Assembly: GCF_030269905.1 (NCBI RefSeq)
Contig: NZ_BSVC01000006.1
Location: forward strand, 248,001-312,000
DNA from: Pelosinus sp. IPA-1
Lineage (GTDB): Bacteria; Bacillota; Negativicutes; DSM-13327
Length of the DNA: 64,000 nucleotides
Direction: 5' to 3'
Of the stretch, positions 8,812 to 17,136 are shown in pieces. Under the pieces are notes generated by a model that was not told the origin of the DNA, did no database searches, and saw nothing but the letters and a program-made list of their open reading frames with translations. Position numbers and translations under genes: made by a program. Numbering within the stretch: position 1 is the stretch's first letter; every line of letters starts with the position of its first letter.

Positions 8812-9827
8812 GTACGGCGCGGCAAAGTTGGCTGGATGTGATCTACAATAAAACCAGTATTACGGCCGACCTTGCGCCGCACTTAAAAAGCTGGTCATAT
8901 ACGGATAATCTGAGCGGCCAGGCAGACGATCTGCAGATCACGGTCGAAGACCGGGCGCAGCTATGGCAGGGCAACTGGTTTCCGAGCCGTGGCGATACGC
9001 TGACGGCGACGATCCGGCGTAAAAATTGGAACAAAGACGGTGAGGATAGTCAGCTGCCGCTCGGCCGGTTTGAAATCGACGAAATCGAGGTCGGCGGGCC
9101 GCCGGCGGAAGTCAAAATCAAGGCGCTTTCGGTGCCGCAGTCGTCTCCACTTAAAGGCCAGAATAAACACCGGGCCTGGGAAAAAACAAAATTATCGGTG
9201 ATTGCAAGGGACATTGCTGCAGGTGTGGCAATGTCCCTTGTTTATGATGTGACTGATGATCCGCATTATGACCGGATCGAGCAGACCGAAGAAACAGACC
9301 TGGAATTTTTGCACCGGATATGCAAAGAGGCCGGTCTGGCGCTCAAAATATCTGATCTGCAAGTCGTGATTTTCGATGCCGCAAAATATGAGCAGGCTGA
9401 ACCGACGCTGATGATCGATAAAAAGCAGTATACCTTCCTGAGCTACAGCGGAAAATCGACGATCAACGAGGTTTATCATAGCTGCACGATCAAATACAAG
9501 CAGCCGAAAAGCAAAACGACGCTGACGTATACCTTTACGCCGCCAAATCCTCCGCCGACACAGCGGACCCTGGTGCTGCGCGAACACGTCGACAGTCTGG
9601 CCGAAGCAGAGCGCAAAGCAAAAAAGGCGCTGCGCGAGAAAAATTCGGCGTCCGACACGTATGGTTTTACGATTGCCGGCGCGCTGGATGTATGGGCCGG
9701 AATGACGGTGACGCTAAAAAATTTCGGCGCGTTTGATGGCAAATGGTTGGTCACGCAGGTTTCGCATAGCCAAAGCGGTGGTCATAAAGTGGCGGTGCAG
9801 CTGCGCCGTTGTTTGGAGGGATATTGA
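8808..9827 (+). CDS. Late control protein D / baseplate hub (P2 gpD family)
   Basis: 339 residues. GTG 8808 in a GTGA overlap, preceded by GGAGGCGG, is the preferred start; an upstream in-frame extension from 8712 lies inside gpX. It contains the hub-domain order of phage gpD/gp27: SWTYTDN-like strand near the N-terminus, LPLGRFEIDEIEVGG, TDLEFLHRICKEAGLALKI, and a C-terminal DTYGFTIAGALDVWAG. It forms the hub that connects the tail tube to the gpV spike. Confidence 0.85.
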   Translation: MSTARQSWLDVIYNKTSITADLAPHLKSWSYTDNLSGQADDLQITVEDRAQLWQGNWFPSRGDTLTATIRRKNWNKDGEDSQLPLGRFEIDEIEVGGPPAEVKIKALSVPQSSPLKGQNKHRAWEKTKLSVIARDIAAGVAMSLVYDVTDDPHYDRIEQTEETDLEFLHRICKEAGLALKISDLQVVIFDAAKYEQAEPTLMIDKKQYTFLSYSGKSTINEVYHSCTIKYKQPKSKTTLTYTFTPPNPPPTQRTLVLREHVDSLAEAERKAKKALREKNSASDTYGFTIAGALDVWAGMTVTLKNFGAFDGKWLVTQVSHSQSGGHKVAVQLRRCLEGY

Positions 9828-10318
9828 TGCAACCTGATGCGGCTAAAATATTAAGCAGCTTGTTTCGAGTTGGCCCGGTGACAAGCATTGACGATGTGGG
9901 CCAGCGCGTCCGCGTGACGTTTGGCGATATGGATAATCTGGTTTCGCCCTGGTTGCAGGTAGCCTGTCGCGGATCCGGACAAGATGACGAATACTGGATG
10001 CCGGACATCAATGACCAGGTGCTTTGCTTGATGATGCCGACCGGAAATGCCGAGGGTTATGTGCTGTGCAGCGTGCGCGGCAATACTCCGAAAGCCGGCG
10101 CGGTCGGAAAGCGGTATGTGCGATTTGCCGACGGCTCCGAAGTGGAATTTGATCGGGCCAGCGGTACGCTGACGATAATCACGACAGGGCCGGTCAATAT
10201 CACGGCAGCCGGTAACGTCAACGTGACCGGCGATGTGATAGCTGGCGGCGTGTCGTTGAAAAATCATACACACGGCGGCGTCGTATCTGGAGGCGGAAGT
10301 ACCGGAAAACCAAATTAA
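9827..10318 (+). CDS. Baseplate assembly/spike protein V (gpV family)
   Basis: 163 residues from ATG 9827 (TGATG overlap with gpD, GGAGGG upstream). An OB-like N-terminal domain (VTSIDDVGQRVRVTFGDMDN, then WLQVA) is followed by a C-terminal beta-helix-like repeat (ITTGPVNITAAGNVNVTG) and an HTHGG segment, the usual ending of gpV-type membrane-piercing spikes that hold a metal ion. It punctures the outer membrane at infection, which fits a two-membraned host. Confidence 0.88.
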   Translation: MQPDAAKILSSLFRVGPVTSIDDVGQRVRVTFGDMDNLVSPWLQVACRGSGQDDEYWMPDINDQVLCLMMPTGNAEGYVLCSVRGNTPKAGAVGKRYVRFADGSEVEFDRASGTLTIITTGPVNITAAGNVNVTGDVIAGGVSLKNHTHGGVVSGGGSTGKPN

Positions 10319-10330
10319 AGGGGTGGGAGG

Positions 10331-10903
10331 ATGTCGATCGGAGTGATCAGTGGGGCTACTCCCACTGAGAAAATTGAAATTGCGTTCGAAGTTTATTTCC
10401 AGTCGGCGACGCAGACAAACTCTGCTTTGACGGAAATGATTGCATCGAAAGCGGGCGCGGTTGGCTTAACGAATGCGTACAATACGGTATTAAATGCCAG
10501 TAATACAGCTGCAGGATCGAAAGACAAGAATCGCGTCATGACGTTCACGCAGTTTCAGCGGTCAGCTGATGGCCGATGGGCCACGCATGAGATTATCGGG
10601 CAGCGAAAGCCGATCCTGGAGTTTTTAGGGCCGGGGCTGGAGACGATCAGTTTTAATGTGATGCTCATGACCTCACTCGGCGCGGATCCGCTGACGGAGG
10701 CAAAGAAATTTCGAAAATTGCGCGATGCTGGTGCGGTCTGCGATTTCGTTTTAGGAAACGCCCCGGTGGGCGAAAACAAATGGGTTGTGCAGAAAGTCTC
10801 CGAGGCGCACAGCCATTTTGACGGAAAAGGCAATGTCATTGTCGCAGATCTGTCGCTGACACTCTCCGAATATATCGCGGATCCGGACGGAGGTGCGATA
10901 TGA
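10331..10903 (+). CDS. Tail protein U-like (P2 gpU family)
   Basis: 190 residues. The C-terminal ~130 residues match gpU-type proteins: FTQFQRSADGRWATHEIIGQ, KPILEFLGPGLETISFNVML, then DPLTEAKKFRKLRDAGAVCDFVLG. gpU completes the tail in P2. The first ~60 residues are an Ala/Thr-rich stretch not usual for the family. The start ATG follows GGGTGGGAGG, and the gene overlaps the next by 4 bases. Confidence 0.75.
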   Translation: MSIGVISGATPTEKIEIAFEVYFQSATQTNSALTEMIASKAGAVGLTNAYNTVLNASNTAAGSKDKNRVMTFTQFQRSADGRWATHEIIGQRKPILEFLGPGLETISFNVMLMTSLGADPLTEAKKFRKLRDAGAVCDFVLGNAPVGENKWVVQKVSEAHSHFDGKGNVIVADLSLTLSEYIADPDGGAI

Positions 10904-11220
10904 GTGAATTACTGCTTGATACGAGGGAACAATTTGTGATCAACTTCGCGCCGACGGAAACAGATGAAATCATGCAAAATGTCCGGATGATCATCCTGTC
11001 GGCCATGCAGACCTGCCCGATGCATCGCAGCTTTGCCTGGGATGGCGGCATACTTGATCGGCCGATCAATGTGGTGCAATCGATCCTTGGAGCGCGCCTG
11101 ATCTCAGCAGTCAATCAATATGAGCCGAGAGCAGAACTGACGGGCGTGACATTTGCCGGCGATGGCGCAAGCGGTTTGATGATGCCGATCGCGAAAGTGA
11201 GGATCAAAAATGCTCAATAA
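10900..11220 (+). CDS. Baseplate wedge protein (gpW/gp25 family)
   Basis: 106 residues. QNVRMIILSAMQTCPMHRSFAWDGGILD is the conserved core of P2 gpW / T4 gp25 wedge proteins, which start sheath assembly on the baseplate. It is placed directly before the gpJ gene, which it overlaps, as in P2 and T6SS clusters. Confidence 0.8.
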   Translation: MSELLLDTREQFVINFAPTETDEIMQNVRMIILSAMQTCPMHRSFAWDGGILDRPINVVQSILGARLISAVNQYEPRAELTGVTFAGDGASGLMMPIAKVRIKNAQ

Positions 11221-12319
11221 TTTACCTGATATAAGTTTTACAACGAAGGATCCGGCGCAGATTGAAGCGGAAATGCTTGCCGCTTACCAGGCGCAGACCG
11301 GAACGACGCTCGCGACGGCCGATCCGCGCAAGAAGCTGCTGCAGGCGCAAGTGCCGATCATCGTCGGCCAGCGTGCCGCGATCGATTACAGCGCAAAAAT
11401 GAACCTTCTGGCATACGCCAAGGGGGATTTTTTGGATCATATCGGCGCGGAGCTGGACTGCAGCCGACTGCTGAGCTCGCCGGCGCTCATGACGGAGCGT
11501 TTTACTTTAAGCGCCGTGCAAACTTCGCCGTATTTGATTCCGAAAGGGATCCGTGTGACGGTTGGAGACAATGTGTTTTTTTCGACGGTGGCTGATACGT
11601 TGGTGCCGGCTGGTGCGCTGACGGCTGACATTACGGTGCAGTGCATGACGAGCGGAGTGGCAGGAAACAATTACGCGCTTGGAACGGTGGCAACACTGGT
11701 CGATCCGCTTCCGTATGTTGCGAGCGTAACCAATACAACGGTAAGCAGCGGCGGCGTCGATGTGGAAGAGGACGATGCATATCGCGAGCGGATCCATGAA
11801 GCTCCGGAAAAATTTTCCGTGGCGGGGCCGGAGGGTGCATATAGCTATTGGGCGAAAACGGCGTCCAGCACGATTATCGACGTCGCCGTTACGTCGCCGA
11901 GTCCTGGCGTTGTGTCGCTTTATCCGTTGGTAAGCGGCGGAAACCTGCCGACGCCGGATCTTTTGAACGCGGTAGCAGCGATCTGCAGTGATCGGAAGGT
12001 GCGGCCGCTGACGGATAATGTCCAGGTGGCGGCTCCGACCGGCGTCAATTACAACATTGATGTGACGTATTGGATTGCGCAAAAAGACGCGACGATAGTG
12101 TCGACGCTGCAGTCGGCGATCCAGCAGGCTGCGCAAAATTATATTGCATGGCAGCGCTCAAAGCTCGGCCGCAGTATTGATCCATCGCAGCTGATCTTTC
12201 TTATGAAACAGGCCGGCGCAGAGCGTGTGGCGGTAAGTGCACCGGTCTATCAGGCGCTGACGTTGGCGCAGGTAGCGCAAGAGCAGACGGTGTCGATCAA
12301 ATACGGAGGTACTGAATGA
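11210..12319 (+). CDS. Baseplate J-like protein (gpJ family)
   Basis: 369 residues of the baseplate J family: N-terminal SFTTKDPAQIEAEMLAAYQ, QVPIIVGQRAAIDYSAKMNLL, and a central EEDDAYRERIHEAPEKFSVAGPEGAYSYWA block. It forms baseplate wedges with the gp25/W protein and gpI. It overlaps gp25/W upstream and gpI downstream by a few bases. Confidence 0.9.
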   Translation: MLNNLPDISFTTKDPAQIEAEMLAAYQAQTGTTLATADPRKKLLQAQVPIIVGQRAAIDYSAKMNLLAYAKGDFLDHIGAELDCSRLLSSPALMTERFTLSAVQTSPYLIPKGIRVTVGDNVFFSTVADTLVPAGALTADITVQCMTSGVAGNNYALGTVATLVDPLPYVASVTNTTVSSGGVDVEEDDAYRERIHEAPEKFSVAGPEGAYSYWAKTASSTIIDVAVTSPSPGVVSLYPLVSGGNLPTPDLLNAVAAICSDRKVRPLTDNVQVAAPTGVNYNIDVTYWIAQKDATIVSTLQSAIQQAAQNYIAWQRSKLGRSIDPSQLIFLMKQAGAERVAVSAPVYQALTLAQVAQEQTVSIKYGGTE

Positions 12320-12957
12320 TGAACACGCTCGACACAGTCAAGCTGATCGACGTCGTGCCGCCGAGTATCGCCGGTGATCCGCAGGTGCAGGGAATTTCCG
12401 CCGCCGTATCGCCGCAGCTGCAGCAAGTCAGTGCGCAAATTGACGATTGTTTGATCATGCCGCGCATCGATCAGCTGCCGGAAAATATCGTCGACCTGCT
12501 TGCATGGCAAAAGCACGTCGATTTTTACGATGTTACGCTGTCAATCGATCAGAAGCGCCAGCTGGTCAAAGCGTCAATCGAGGCGCACCGGCACAAAGGG
12601 ACGCCCTATGCGGTGGAATTGGTTGTAAATGCGATTTTTGGCGACTCGGTGGTGCAAGAGTGGTTTGAGTACGGCGGCAAGCCGTTTTATTTCCGAGTGA
12701 TCAAAATAAAAGGCCAGGTGACGGCTGATATGTGGCCGCGCCTGGCTGTTGCCGTCAATTCGGTCAAGAATGTGCGCTCCTGGCTTGAAGGGGTATCACT
12801 CTCACGAACTATTAACAGCAAACTTTACTTAGGTGTAGGCCAAAGCATCCATAAAAAGATAGATATTTTTCCTGTTGCTTTCCGCATGCCTGACATATCT
12901 AGTCGGCAATATTTGGGTGGAGCTATAAATGTACATAAAAAAATAGGGATGAGGTGA
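12316..12957 (+). CDS. Tail protein I (gpI family) with a chimaeric 3' end
   Basis: 213 residues. PRIDQLPENIVDLLAWQKHVDFYD and AHRHKGTPYAVELVV are typical of P2 gpI, which links the baseplate to the tail fibre. Base composition changes sharply within the gene near 12,790: before this GC-rich, after it AT-rich and like the fibre genes. The AT-rich C-terminal ~50 residues hold two copies of a YLGxxxxxHKKI unit. I read this as a recombination joint where a new fibre module was attached. Alternative start ATG 12319. Confidence 0.8.
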   Translation: MMNTLDTVKLIDVVPPSIAGDPQVQGISAAVSPQLQQVSAQIDDCLIMPRIDQLPENIVDLLAWQKHVDFYDVTLSIDQKRQLVKASIEAHRHKGTPYAVELVVNAIFGDSVVQEWFEYGGKPFYFRVIKIKGQVTADMWPRLAVAVNSVKNVRSWLEGVSLSRTINSKLYLGVGQSIHKKIDIFPVAFRMPDISSRQYLGGAINVHKKIGMR

Positions 12958-12961
12958 TCAT

Positions 12962-14425
12962 ATGCCAAACTGGTCAGGAGGAATCCTTACAACCAAAGGA
13001 CAGGCATTACAAGCGAAAGTAGATGCGGGTCAAACGTTGCTCACACTTACGAAAATGAAGATCGGTTCTGGTGTCCTTCCGACAGGACAAACATTGCAAG
13101 GGCTCAATGATTTAGTTGCACCGGAGATGATTGTGCCAATAAGTGCTGTTTCAGCAGAGGGTAATGTATCGACCATAACTGGTGTTATAACAAATGCGGG
13201 ACTAACTAATGGTTTTAACGTCCGTGAACTTGGGGTTTTTGCTCAAGATCCAACTTTGGGCGAAATATTATATTCCATCACTACAGACTCAGCACCAGAT
13301 TATTTTCCACCAGAAGGTGGAGCAATAACGGTGTCTGAAGAATTTAATTATCATATTACAGTTAGTAATGCATCAAATGTTACAGCAGTTCTCAATTCAA
13401 GCGGATTAGTAACTGTAAGTATTTTGCAACAACATAATAGTGACCCGAACGCACATAGCGAAGCAATAGCAAAACATAATAGTAGCCTTAATGCACATGC
13501 TGGACTATTGCGTCTATGGCAGCCCATACGCGCCTATGTTGCTGGTGATATTTGTTACTCACCTACAGGTGCAAGTTATAAACGGTTTGAATGTACGGTA
13601 GCGGGTACAAGTGGAGCTACTGAACCGACATGGCCAGCAGTGGGTAGCACGATTGTTGATGGAACGGTAACTTGGAAAGTAGTCGATATAAAGAACTTTC
13701 TCCCATTAGCTGGTGGAATGGTAACAGGAGATGTCTTAGGAATAACAGCATCGCAGCTTGATAACAGTAAAAAACTGGCGACTACTGAATTTGTGAAGAA
13801 AGCGGGATTACAGTTAGCCGCAACAGCGCAATATACCGCTGGCCCAATCACACTATCAGCAGCACAAGCAGGGCAACTCATTGACTTGGCTTCTGGGTAC
13901 ACCGGAACAATTACCTTACCTGCTGCAGCATCTATTCCCGATGGATCTATTTACTATTTTTGGTCTGGGGCAAATGTGGCTGTACCAGTTCAGCGGTCTG
14001 GATCAGATACCATATATGTAAATAATTCTACTGTCACATCAATTAATTTAAATAGCGGCGATTCACTTATTTTAATGAAAACAGGTGCAGTAGGTGTGGG
14101 AGCTTGGATTGCTATTGGCGGTACTGCACGATTACCATTTATATCACAATTCGGCAGCAGCATAACTGGCAATGGCTATCAAAAACTACCGAGTGGGTTA
14201 ATTTTGCAATGGGGAACAGCTGCTATTGTATCGGGTGGAGCAGTAACTTACCCAATCGCTTTTCCGAATGGTGTGTATTGGTTTGTGCCAGCGGTAACAG
14301 CGGTAATTAATTTTAATTCTGCATACGCGAGTGCTGCGGCAGCTCCTGGGTTAGCAAGCACTATTGTATATCATGGGGGTGGAACAACCCCGTACAATAT
14401 CTCTTGGATGGCGATTGGGAAATAA
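12962..14425 (+). CDS. Tail fibre protein (tail-collar fibre family)
   Basis: 487 residues. The N-terminal ~150 residues (LTTKGQALQAKVDAGQTLLT, then NGFNVRELGVFAQDP) are a tail-collar fibre domain that docks onto the baseplate. The middle has carbohydrate-binding-like WQPIRAYVAGDIC. Residues ~275 on carry LDNSKKLATTEFVKKA, a common fibre repeat unit, and Gly/Ser-rich beta structure. The C-terminal part probably decides receptor choice. The gene is AT-rich, unlike the baseplate genes. Confidence 0.85.
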   Translation: MPNWSGGILTTKGQALQAKVDAGQTLLTLTKMKIGSGVLPTGQTLQGLNDLVAPEMIVPISAVSAEGNVSTITGVITNAGLTNGFNVRELGVFAQDPTLGEILYSITTDSAPDYFPPEGGAITVSEEFNYHITVSNASNVTAVLNSSGLVTVSILQQHNSDPNAHSEAIAKHNSSLNAHAGLLRLWQPIRAYVAGDICYSPTGASYKRFECTVAGTSGATEPTWPAVGSTIVDGTVTWKVVDIKNFLPLAGGMVTGDVLGITASQLDNSKKLATTEFVKKAGLQLAATAQYTAGPITLSAAQAGQLIDLASGYTGTITLPAAASIPDGSIYYFWSGANVAVPVQRSGSDTIYVNNSTVTSINLNSGDSLILMKTGAVGVGAWIAIGGTARLPFISQFGSSITGNGYQKLPSGLILQWGTAAIVSGGAVTYPIAFPNGVYWFVPAVTAVINFNSAYASAAAAPGLASTIVYHGGGTTPYNISWMAIGK

Positions 14426-14437
14426 GGGGGTAATAGG

Positions 14438-14824
14438 ATGGTAAAAGTACATTATGACCAAGTTGGTAACATATCAGGGTATTACCCTAATAGCATTGAA
14501 TATTCATCTATTCCAGAACCGTATATTGAAATAGATGACCAAGCACACCGGGATTGCTTTAATAATCCTGGACTTCGAAAAGTTGATCCTATAAATAAGG
14601 TAATTGTAGTTTATATGCCTCCTGCACCGACAGAAGAAGAATTAAAACAACAAAACCTAACTGCTCTCGATGCAGAATATCAGCCACGCTTTGCAGAATT
14701 ATCGCAAGCTTTAGGTATGGCAACACTGGCAGATAGTACTGATTTAATCGCCAGTATAAAAGCTGACTACGCAAAGTTGAAAGCTGAATATAATGCAAAG
14801 CGAGGTGAGATAAATAATGGCTAA
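14438..14824 (+). CDS. Possible tail fibre assembly or fibre-associated protein
   Basis: 128 residues directly after the fibre gene, from ATG after GGGGG. The N-terminal part is beta-like (SIPEPYIEIDDQAHRDCF), a Pro-rich turn PPAPTEEELKQQN follows, and the last ~60 residues are a helix or coiled coil. The layout resembles fibre-assembly chaperones, which have a similar PxPTxEEL segment, but similarity is weak. Confidence 0.6.
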   Translation: MVKVHYDQVGNISGYYPNSIEYSSIPEPYIEIDDQAHRDCFNNPGLRKVDPINKVIVVYMPPAPTEEELKQQNLTALDAEYQPRFAELSQALGMATLADSTDLIASIKADYAKLKAEYNAKRGEINNG

Positions 14825-14897
14825 ACGATGTTTCGTGTGTGGGGCTAAAGAAAACGAGGGTAAATGTACAAATCAAGATTGCAGTCGTAGCAAGTAG
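14817..14897 (+). CDS. 26-residue zinc-finger-like micro-protein
   Basis: ATG 14817 has GAGGTGAG 10 bases upstream and the frame overlaps the previous stop by 8 bases. The product is very short with Cys at 5, 8, 17 and 22, a CxxC plus CxxxxC arrangement able to bind one metal. It reads as one of the tiny Cys-containing proteins seen in phage fibre/lysis regions. Function unknown. Confidence 0.5.
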   Translation: MAKRCFVCGAKENEGKCTNQDCSRSK

Positions 14898-14934
14898 GAG
14901 CCGAGGGGCTCTATTTTTATTTTGGGGGTGGGGT

Positions 14935-15231
14935 ATGGGTGAAAAGGCCGTAAGCGATAGCGCCTTAAGTGAGTTATTTGATTTAATACGCCAAAATACA
15001 GAAGCGATTCACAAAGTTGACAAAAACGTAGTTGCTTTACAAATTAAGATCGAGGAAAAAGATAAGGTATGTCAAAAACACGATGATATAGAGGTTATCC
15101 AAAATAACCGCCTTGCATCTTTAGAGCTATGGCGCGCAAGTCAATCTGGTGTATGGGTATTTGCGTGGAAGATTGCGCCGCTGGCTGTATCTTGTGTGGC
15201 AGTTTATGCTGCTCTGCGTAAGGGAGGTTAA
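14935..15231 (+). CDS. Coiled-coil plus membrane segment protein (XhlA-like)
   Basis: 98 residues from ATG 14935 (TGGGGGTGGGGT upstream). A helical N-terminal region with heptads (LIRQNTEAIHKVDKNVVALQIKIEEK) is followed by a C-terminal membrane helix near residues 73-95. This is the layout of XhlA-type holin-accessory proteins of Firmicute phages, which attach to the membrane and help lysis. It stands directly before the holin candidate. Confidence 0.65.
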   Translation: MGEKAVSDSALSELFDLIRQNTEAIHKVDKNVVALQIKIEEKDKVCQKHDDIEVIQNNRLASLELWRASQSGVWVFAWKIAPLAVSCVAVYAALRKGG

Positions 15232-15235
15232 CGGG

Positions 15236-15484
15236 ATGAAATGGTTAACTGACCACATTTCTATAGTGGCAATATCAATTACACTTATAGGGCTAATCTT
15301 TGTATTTTTATCATGGGCCGTTGGCTATTATGCTAACGGCCTTTATGGTTCCAAATTTGAACTTGCAAGTTGCTGGCAGGGATTAGCTGCTATTGGTAGC
15401 CCTGGCTTGTTGGGGCTACTGAAGTGGATAATTGACAGCTTTGCAAACTCTGCAAAAAATAAAATGCCTGGGGAGGATTCATAA
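15236..15484 (+). CDS. Holin candidate, small membrane protein
   Basis: 82 residues from ATG 15236. A long hydrophobic segment (VAISITLIGLIFVFLSWAVG) is followed by a short loop and a second weaker hydrophobic stretch (LAAIGSPGLLGLLKWII), with a charged C-terminal tail. Size and place before the endolysin suggest a holin; no family signature is certain. It overlaps the next gene by one base. Confidence 0.6.
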   Translation: MKWLTDHISIVAISITLIGLIFVFLSWAVGYYANGLYGSKFELASCWQGLAAIGSPGLLGLLKWIIDSFANSAKNKMPGEDS

Positions 15485-16149
15485 TGGACAAACAATTCCA
15501 CCAACTCGCTCCACGAATCGCCTTAAAATTAATGCCTGAAGAATTTCAGGCTTTTTTTATTGCCGATGGATACAAGGAATCCCAAATCTCAATTGATGCT
15601 GATCTTCCAGACATGGTGGATCATGACAATATCACGATTAATGCTGAAATTCACCATGCACACAGCTATAAATTAGAAAAGTTAGAAAACGGTACTTATC
15701 ATTGGTTAGATGGTGATGCACTCGAACGCCTAAAAGGCTTATGCGCTGATGTACACGATTTTTATGCAGAGGGCAGGTTTGATATGGTGCGTTACTGCCT
15801 TGCAAAAATGACTCACTATAGAATCGATTCTATGACATATCCTCACAACCATAGAGGCAAGCCTTGGAGTACGTACCATACTAAATTTGAGGATGAATTA
15901 GGGGCATTTATTATCCATAACCAAAATAAAATTGGTGAATTAATTTTCCAGCCTTACGCCGACATTTACAAAGGCGCACGTCAAACGGCTCTTACTGCAT
16001 GGGAAGAAGGTTTAGTAATCGTTGAACAGTTAGAAAAAGGTATACCGATGACAGAAGAGCAGAAATTACATATTTGCCGTACATGTATTAAAGGCATTGG
16101 TGACTTATGGACTACGCTATGGAATGAAATTAATAGAAAGAAGGTGTAA
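15484..16149 (+). CDS. Zinc-dependent phospholipase C / P1-nuclease-fold-like protein in lysis cassette
   Basis: 221 residues, mostly helical. Histidines and acids are spaced like those of bacterial zinc phospholipase C: H111-x3-D115-x5-H121 and, after 10 residues, H132-x3-E136; an upstream cluster with H57, H58 and H60 could give the remaining ligand. In the B. cereus enzyme the matching set is H118, D122, H128, H142, E146. If the match holds, it would attack phospholipids or nucleic acid at lysis. It lacks a signal peptide, so a holin would have to release it. Function inferred from spacing only. Confidence 0.5.
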   Translation: MDKQFHQLAPRIALKLMPEEFQAFFIADGYKESQISIDADLPDMVDHDNITINAEIHHAHSYKLEKLENGTYHWLDGDALERLKGLCADVHDFYAEGRFDMVRYCLAKMTHYRIDSMTYPHNHRGKPWSTYHTKFEDELGAFIIHNQNKIGELIFQPYADIYKGARQTALTAWEEGLVIVEQLEKGIPMTEEQKLHICRTCIKGIGDLWTTLWNEINRKKV

Positions 16150-16207
16150 GGTTTGTTGAAATGGCTAACAGATAGTTGGCAAGTACGAATAAAGGAGGAT
16201 TTTAATA

Positions 16208-16780
16208 ATGAGAGGTATTGACGTATCAGAAAACAACGGTGTAGTCGATTGGCAAGAGGTAGCCGATGCAGGTATTGAGTTTGTAATGATTAGAAGCTCA
16301 TACGGTTTAAATTCAAAAGATAGTATGTTTACTATAAATGTTAACGGTGCTCACGCTGTAGGATTGAAGGTTGGTGCATACCATTACAGTTATGCTTTAT
16401 GCCAGGAAGATGCTATTCAAGAAGCTAAAAACTGCCGAGAAGTTATCGACAATGCCGGAGTATTGCTTGAACTTCCTGTATTTTTTGACATGGAAGATGC
16501 TGACGGTTATAAGTCGCGCCACGGAATGCCAGAAGATATTACAGAAATATGTCGTGCTTTTATCGATAATCTTGATCTAGATTGCGGTGTATATGCGTCT
16601 TATTCTTGGCTTACAGATAGAATCGATTGGCAGTCGCTTGGTTGTGCTGTATGGAATGCACAATGGGGTGATATAGACGATATTAAGGGCTATATGTGGC
16701 AGTTTACTGATAGTCTCAATATTAACGGTCAAATATTTGACGGAAACGAATACTACGAAAAAAATAAAAAGGAGATGTGA
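16208..16780 (+). CDS. GH25 endolysin (lysozyme)
   Basis: 190 residues of the GH25 family (Chalaropsis/Cpl-1 type muramidase). It starts RGIDVSENNGVVDW with the active-site Asp at position 5; the FFDMED motif gives D94 and E96, the usual catalytic acids. It cleaves MurNAc-GlcNAc bonds in peptidoglycan. It has no signal peptide and no wall-binding repeat, so it depends on a holin. The ATG follows AAAGGAGG. Confidence 0.93.
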   Translation: MRGIDVSENNGVVDWQEVADAGIEFVMIRSSYGLNSKDSMFTINVNGAHAVGLKVGAYHYSYALCQEDAIQEAKNCREVIDNAGVLLELPVFFDMEDADGYKSRHGMPEDITEICRAFIDNLDLDCGVYASYSWLTDRIDWQSLGCAVWNAQWGDIDDIKGYMWQFTDSLNINGQIFDGNEYYEKNKKEM

Positions 16781-16782
16781 AA

Positions 16783-17136
16783 ATGGAAAATTACACTAGT
16801 GAACAATTGGCGACTATGACTCAGGAGCAATTAACAGGAATCATCCTGCAAGCTCAAGCAGAAACAGTTGTAAAAAGTGATAACAAAGAGGCAATTGATC
16901 AAGTAAAAACAGTAATTACGAATTTAGAAACTATTGGTGCTGAACTATTCGAATCTGAAATTACCGCACTAAAAGGAAAATTGGCCACGTTGGAAGCGCA
17001 GGCCATAGAAACAGTTAAAGAAGAACTTCAAAAGGCTGAAACCGAGGCCGTTAGTTTTTACGATAAGTACCGTACTGAAATAATTGTTGTAGCTGCAATC
17101 GTATTAGTTCACTTACTTGGAAAGGTGGGTTTCTAA
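16783..17136 (+). CDS. Tail-anchored coiled-coil protein after endolysin
   Basis: 117 residues from ATG 16783 (AAGGAG 9 bases upstream; a GTG at 16777 is possible). Residues ~1-90 are Glu/Lys/Ala-rich and helical with coiled-coil periodicity; residues 95-113 form a single C-terminal membrane helix (IIVVAAIVLVHLLG). It shares a base with the next gene's start. It is placed where phages of two-membraned hosts carry spanins, though it has no lipobox. Function unknown. Confidence 0.6.
   Translation: MENYTSEQLATMTQEQLTGIILQAQAETVVKSDNKEAIDQVKTVITNLETIGAELFESEITALKGKLATLEAQAIETVKEELQKAETEAVSFYDKYRTEIIVVAAIVLVHLLGKVGF

Noticed and set aside
11507-12136. Long minus-strand frame of 209 residues opposite gpJ
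   Set aside because: Arg-rich shadow frame of a strong coding region, without a start signal.
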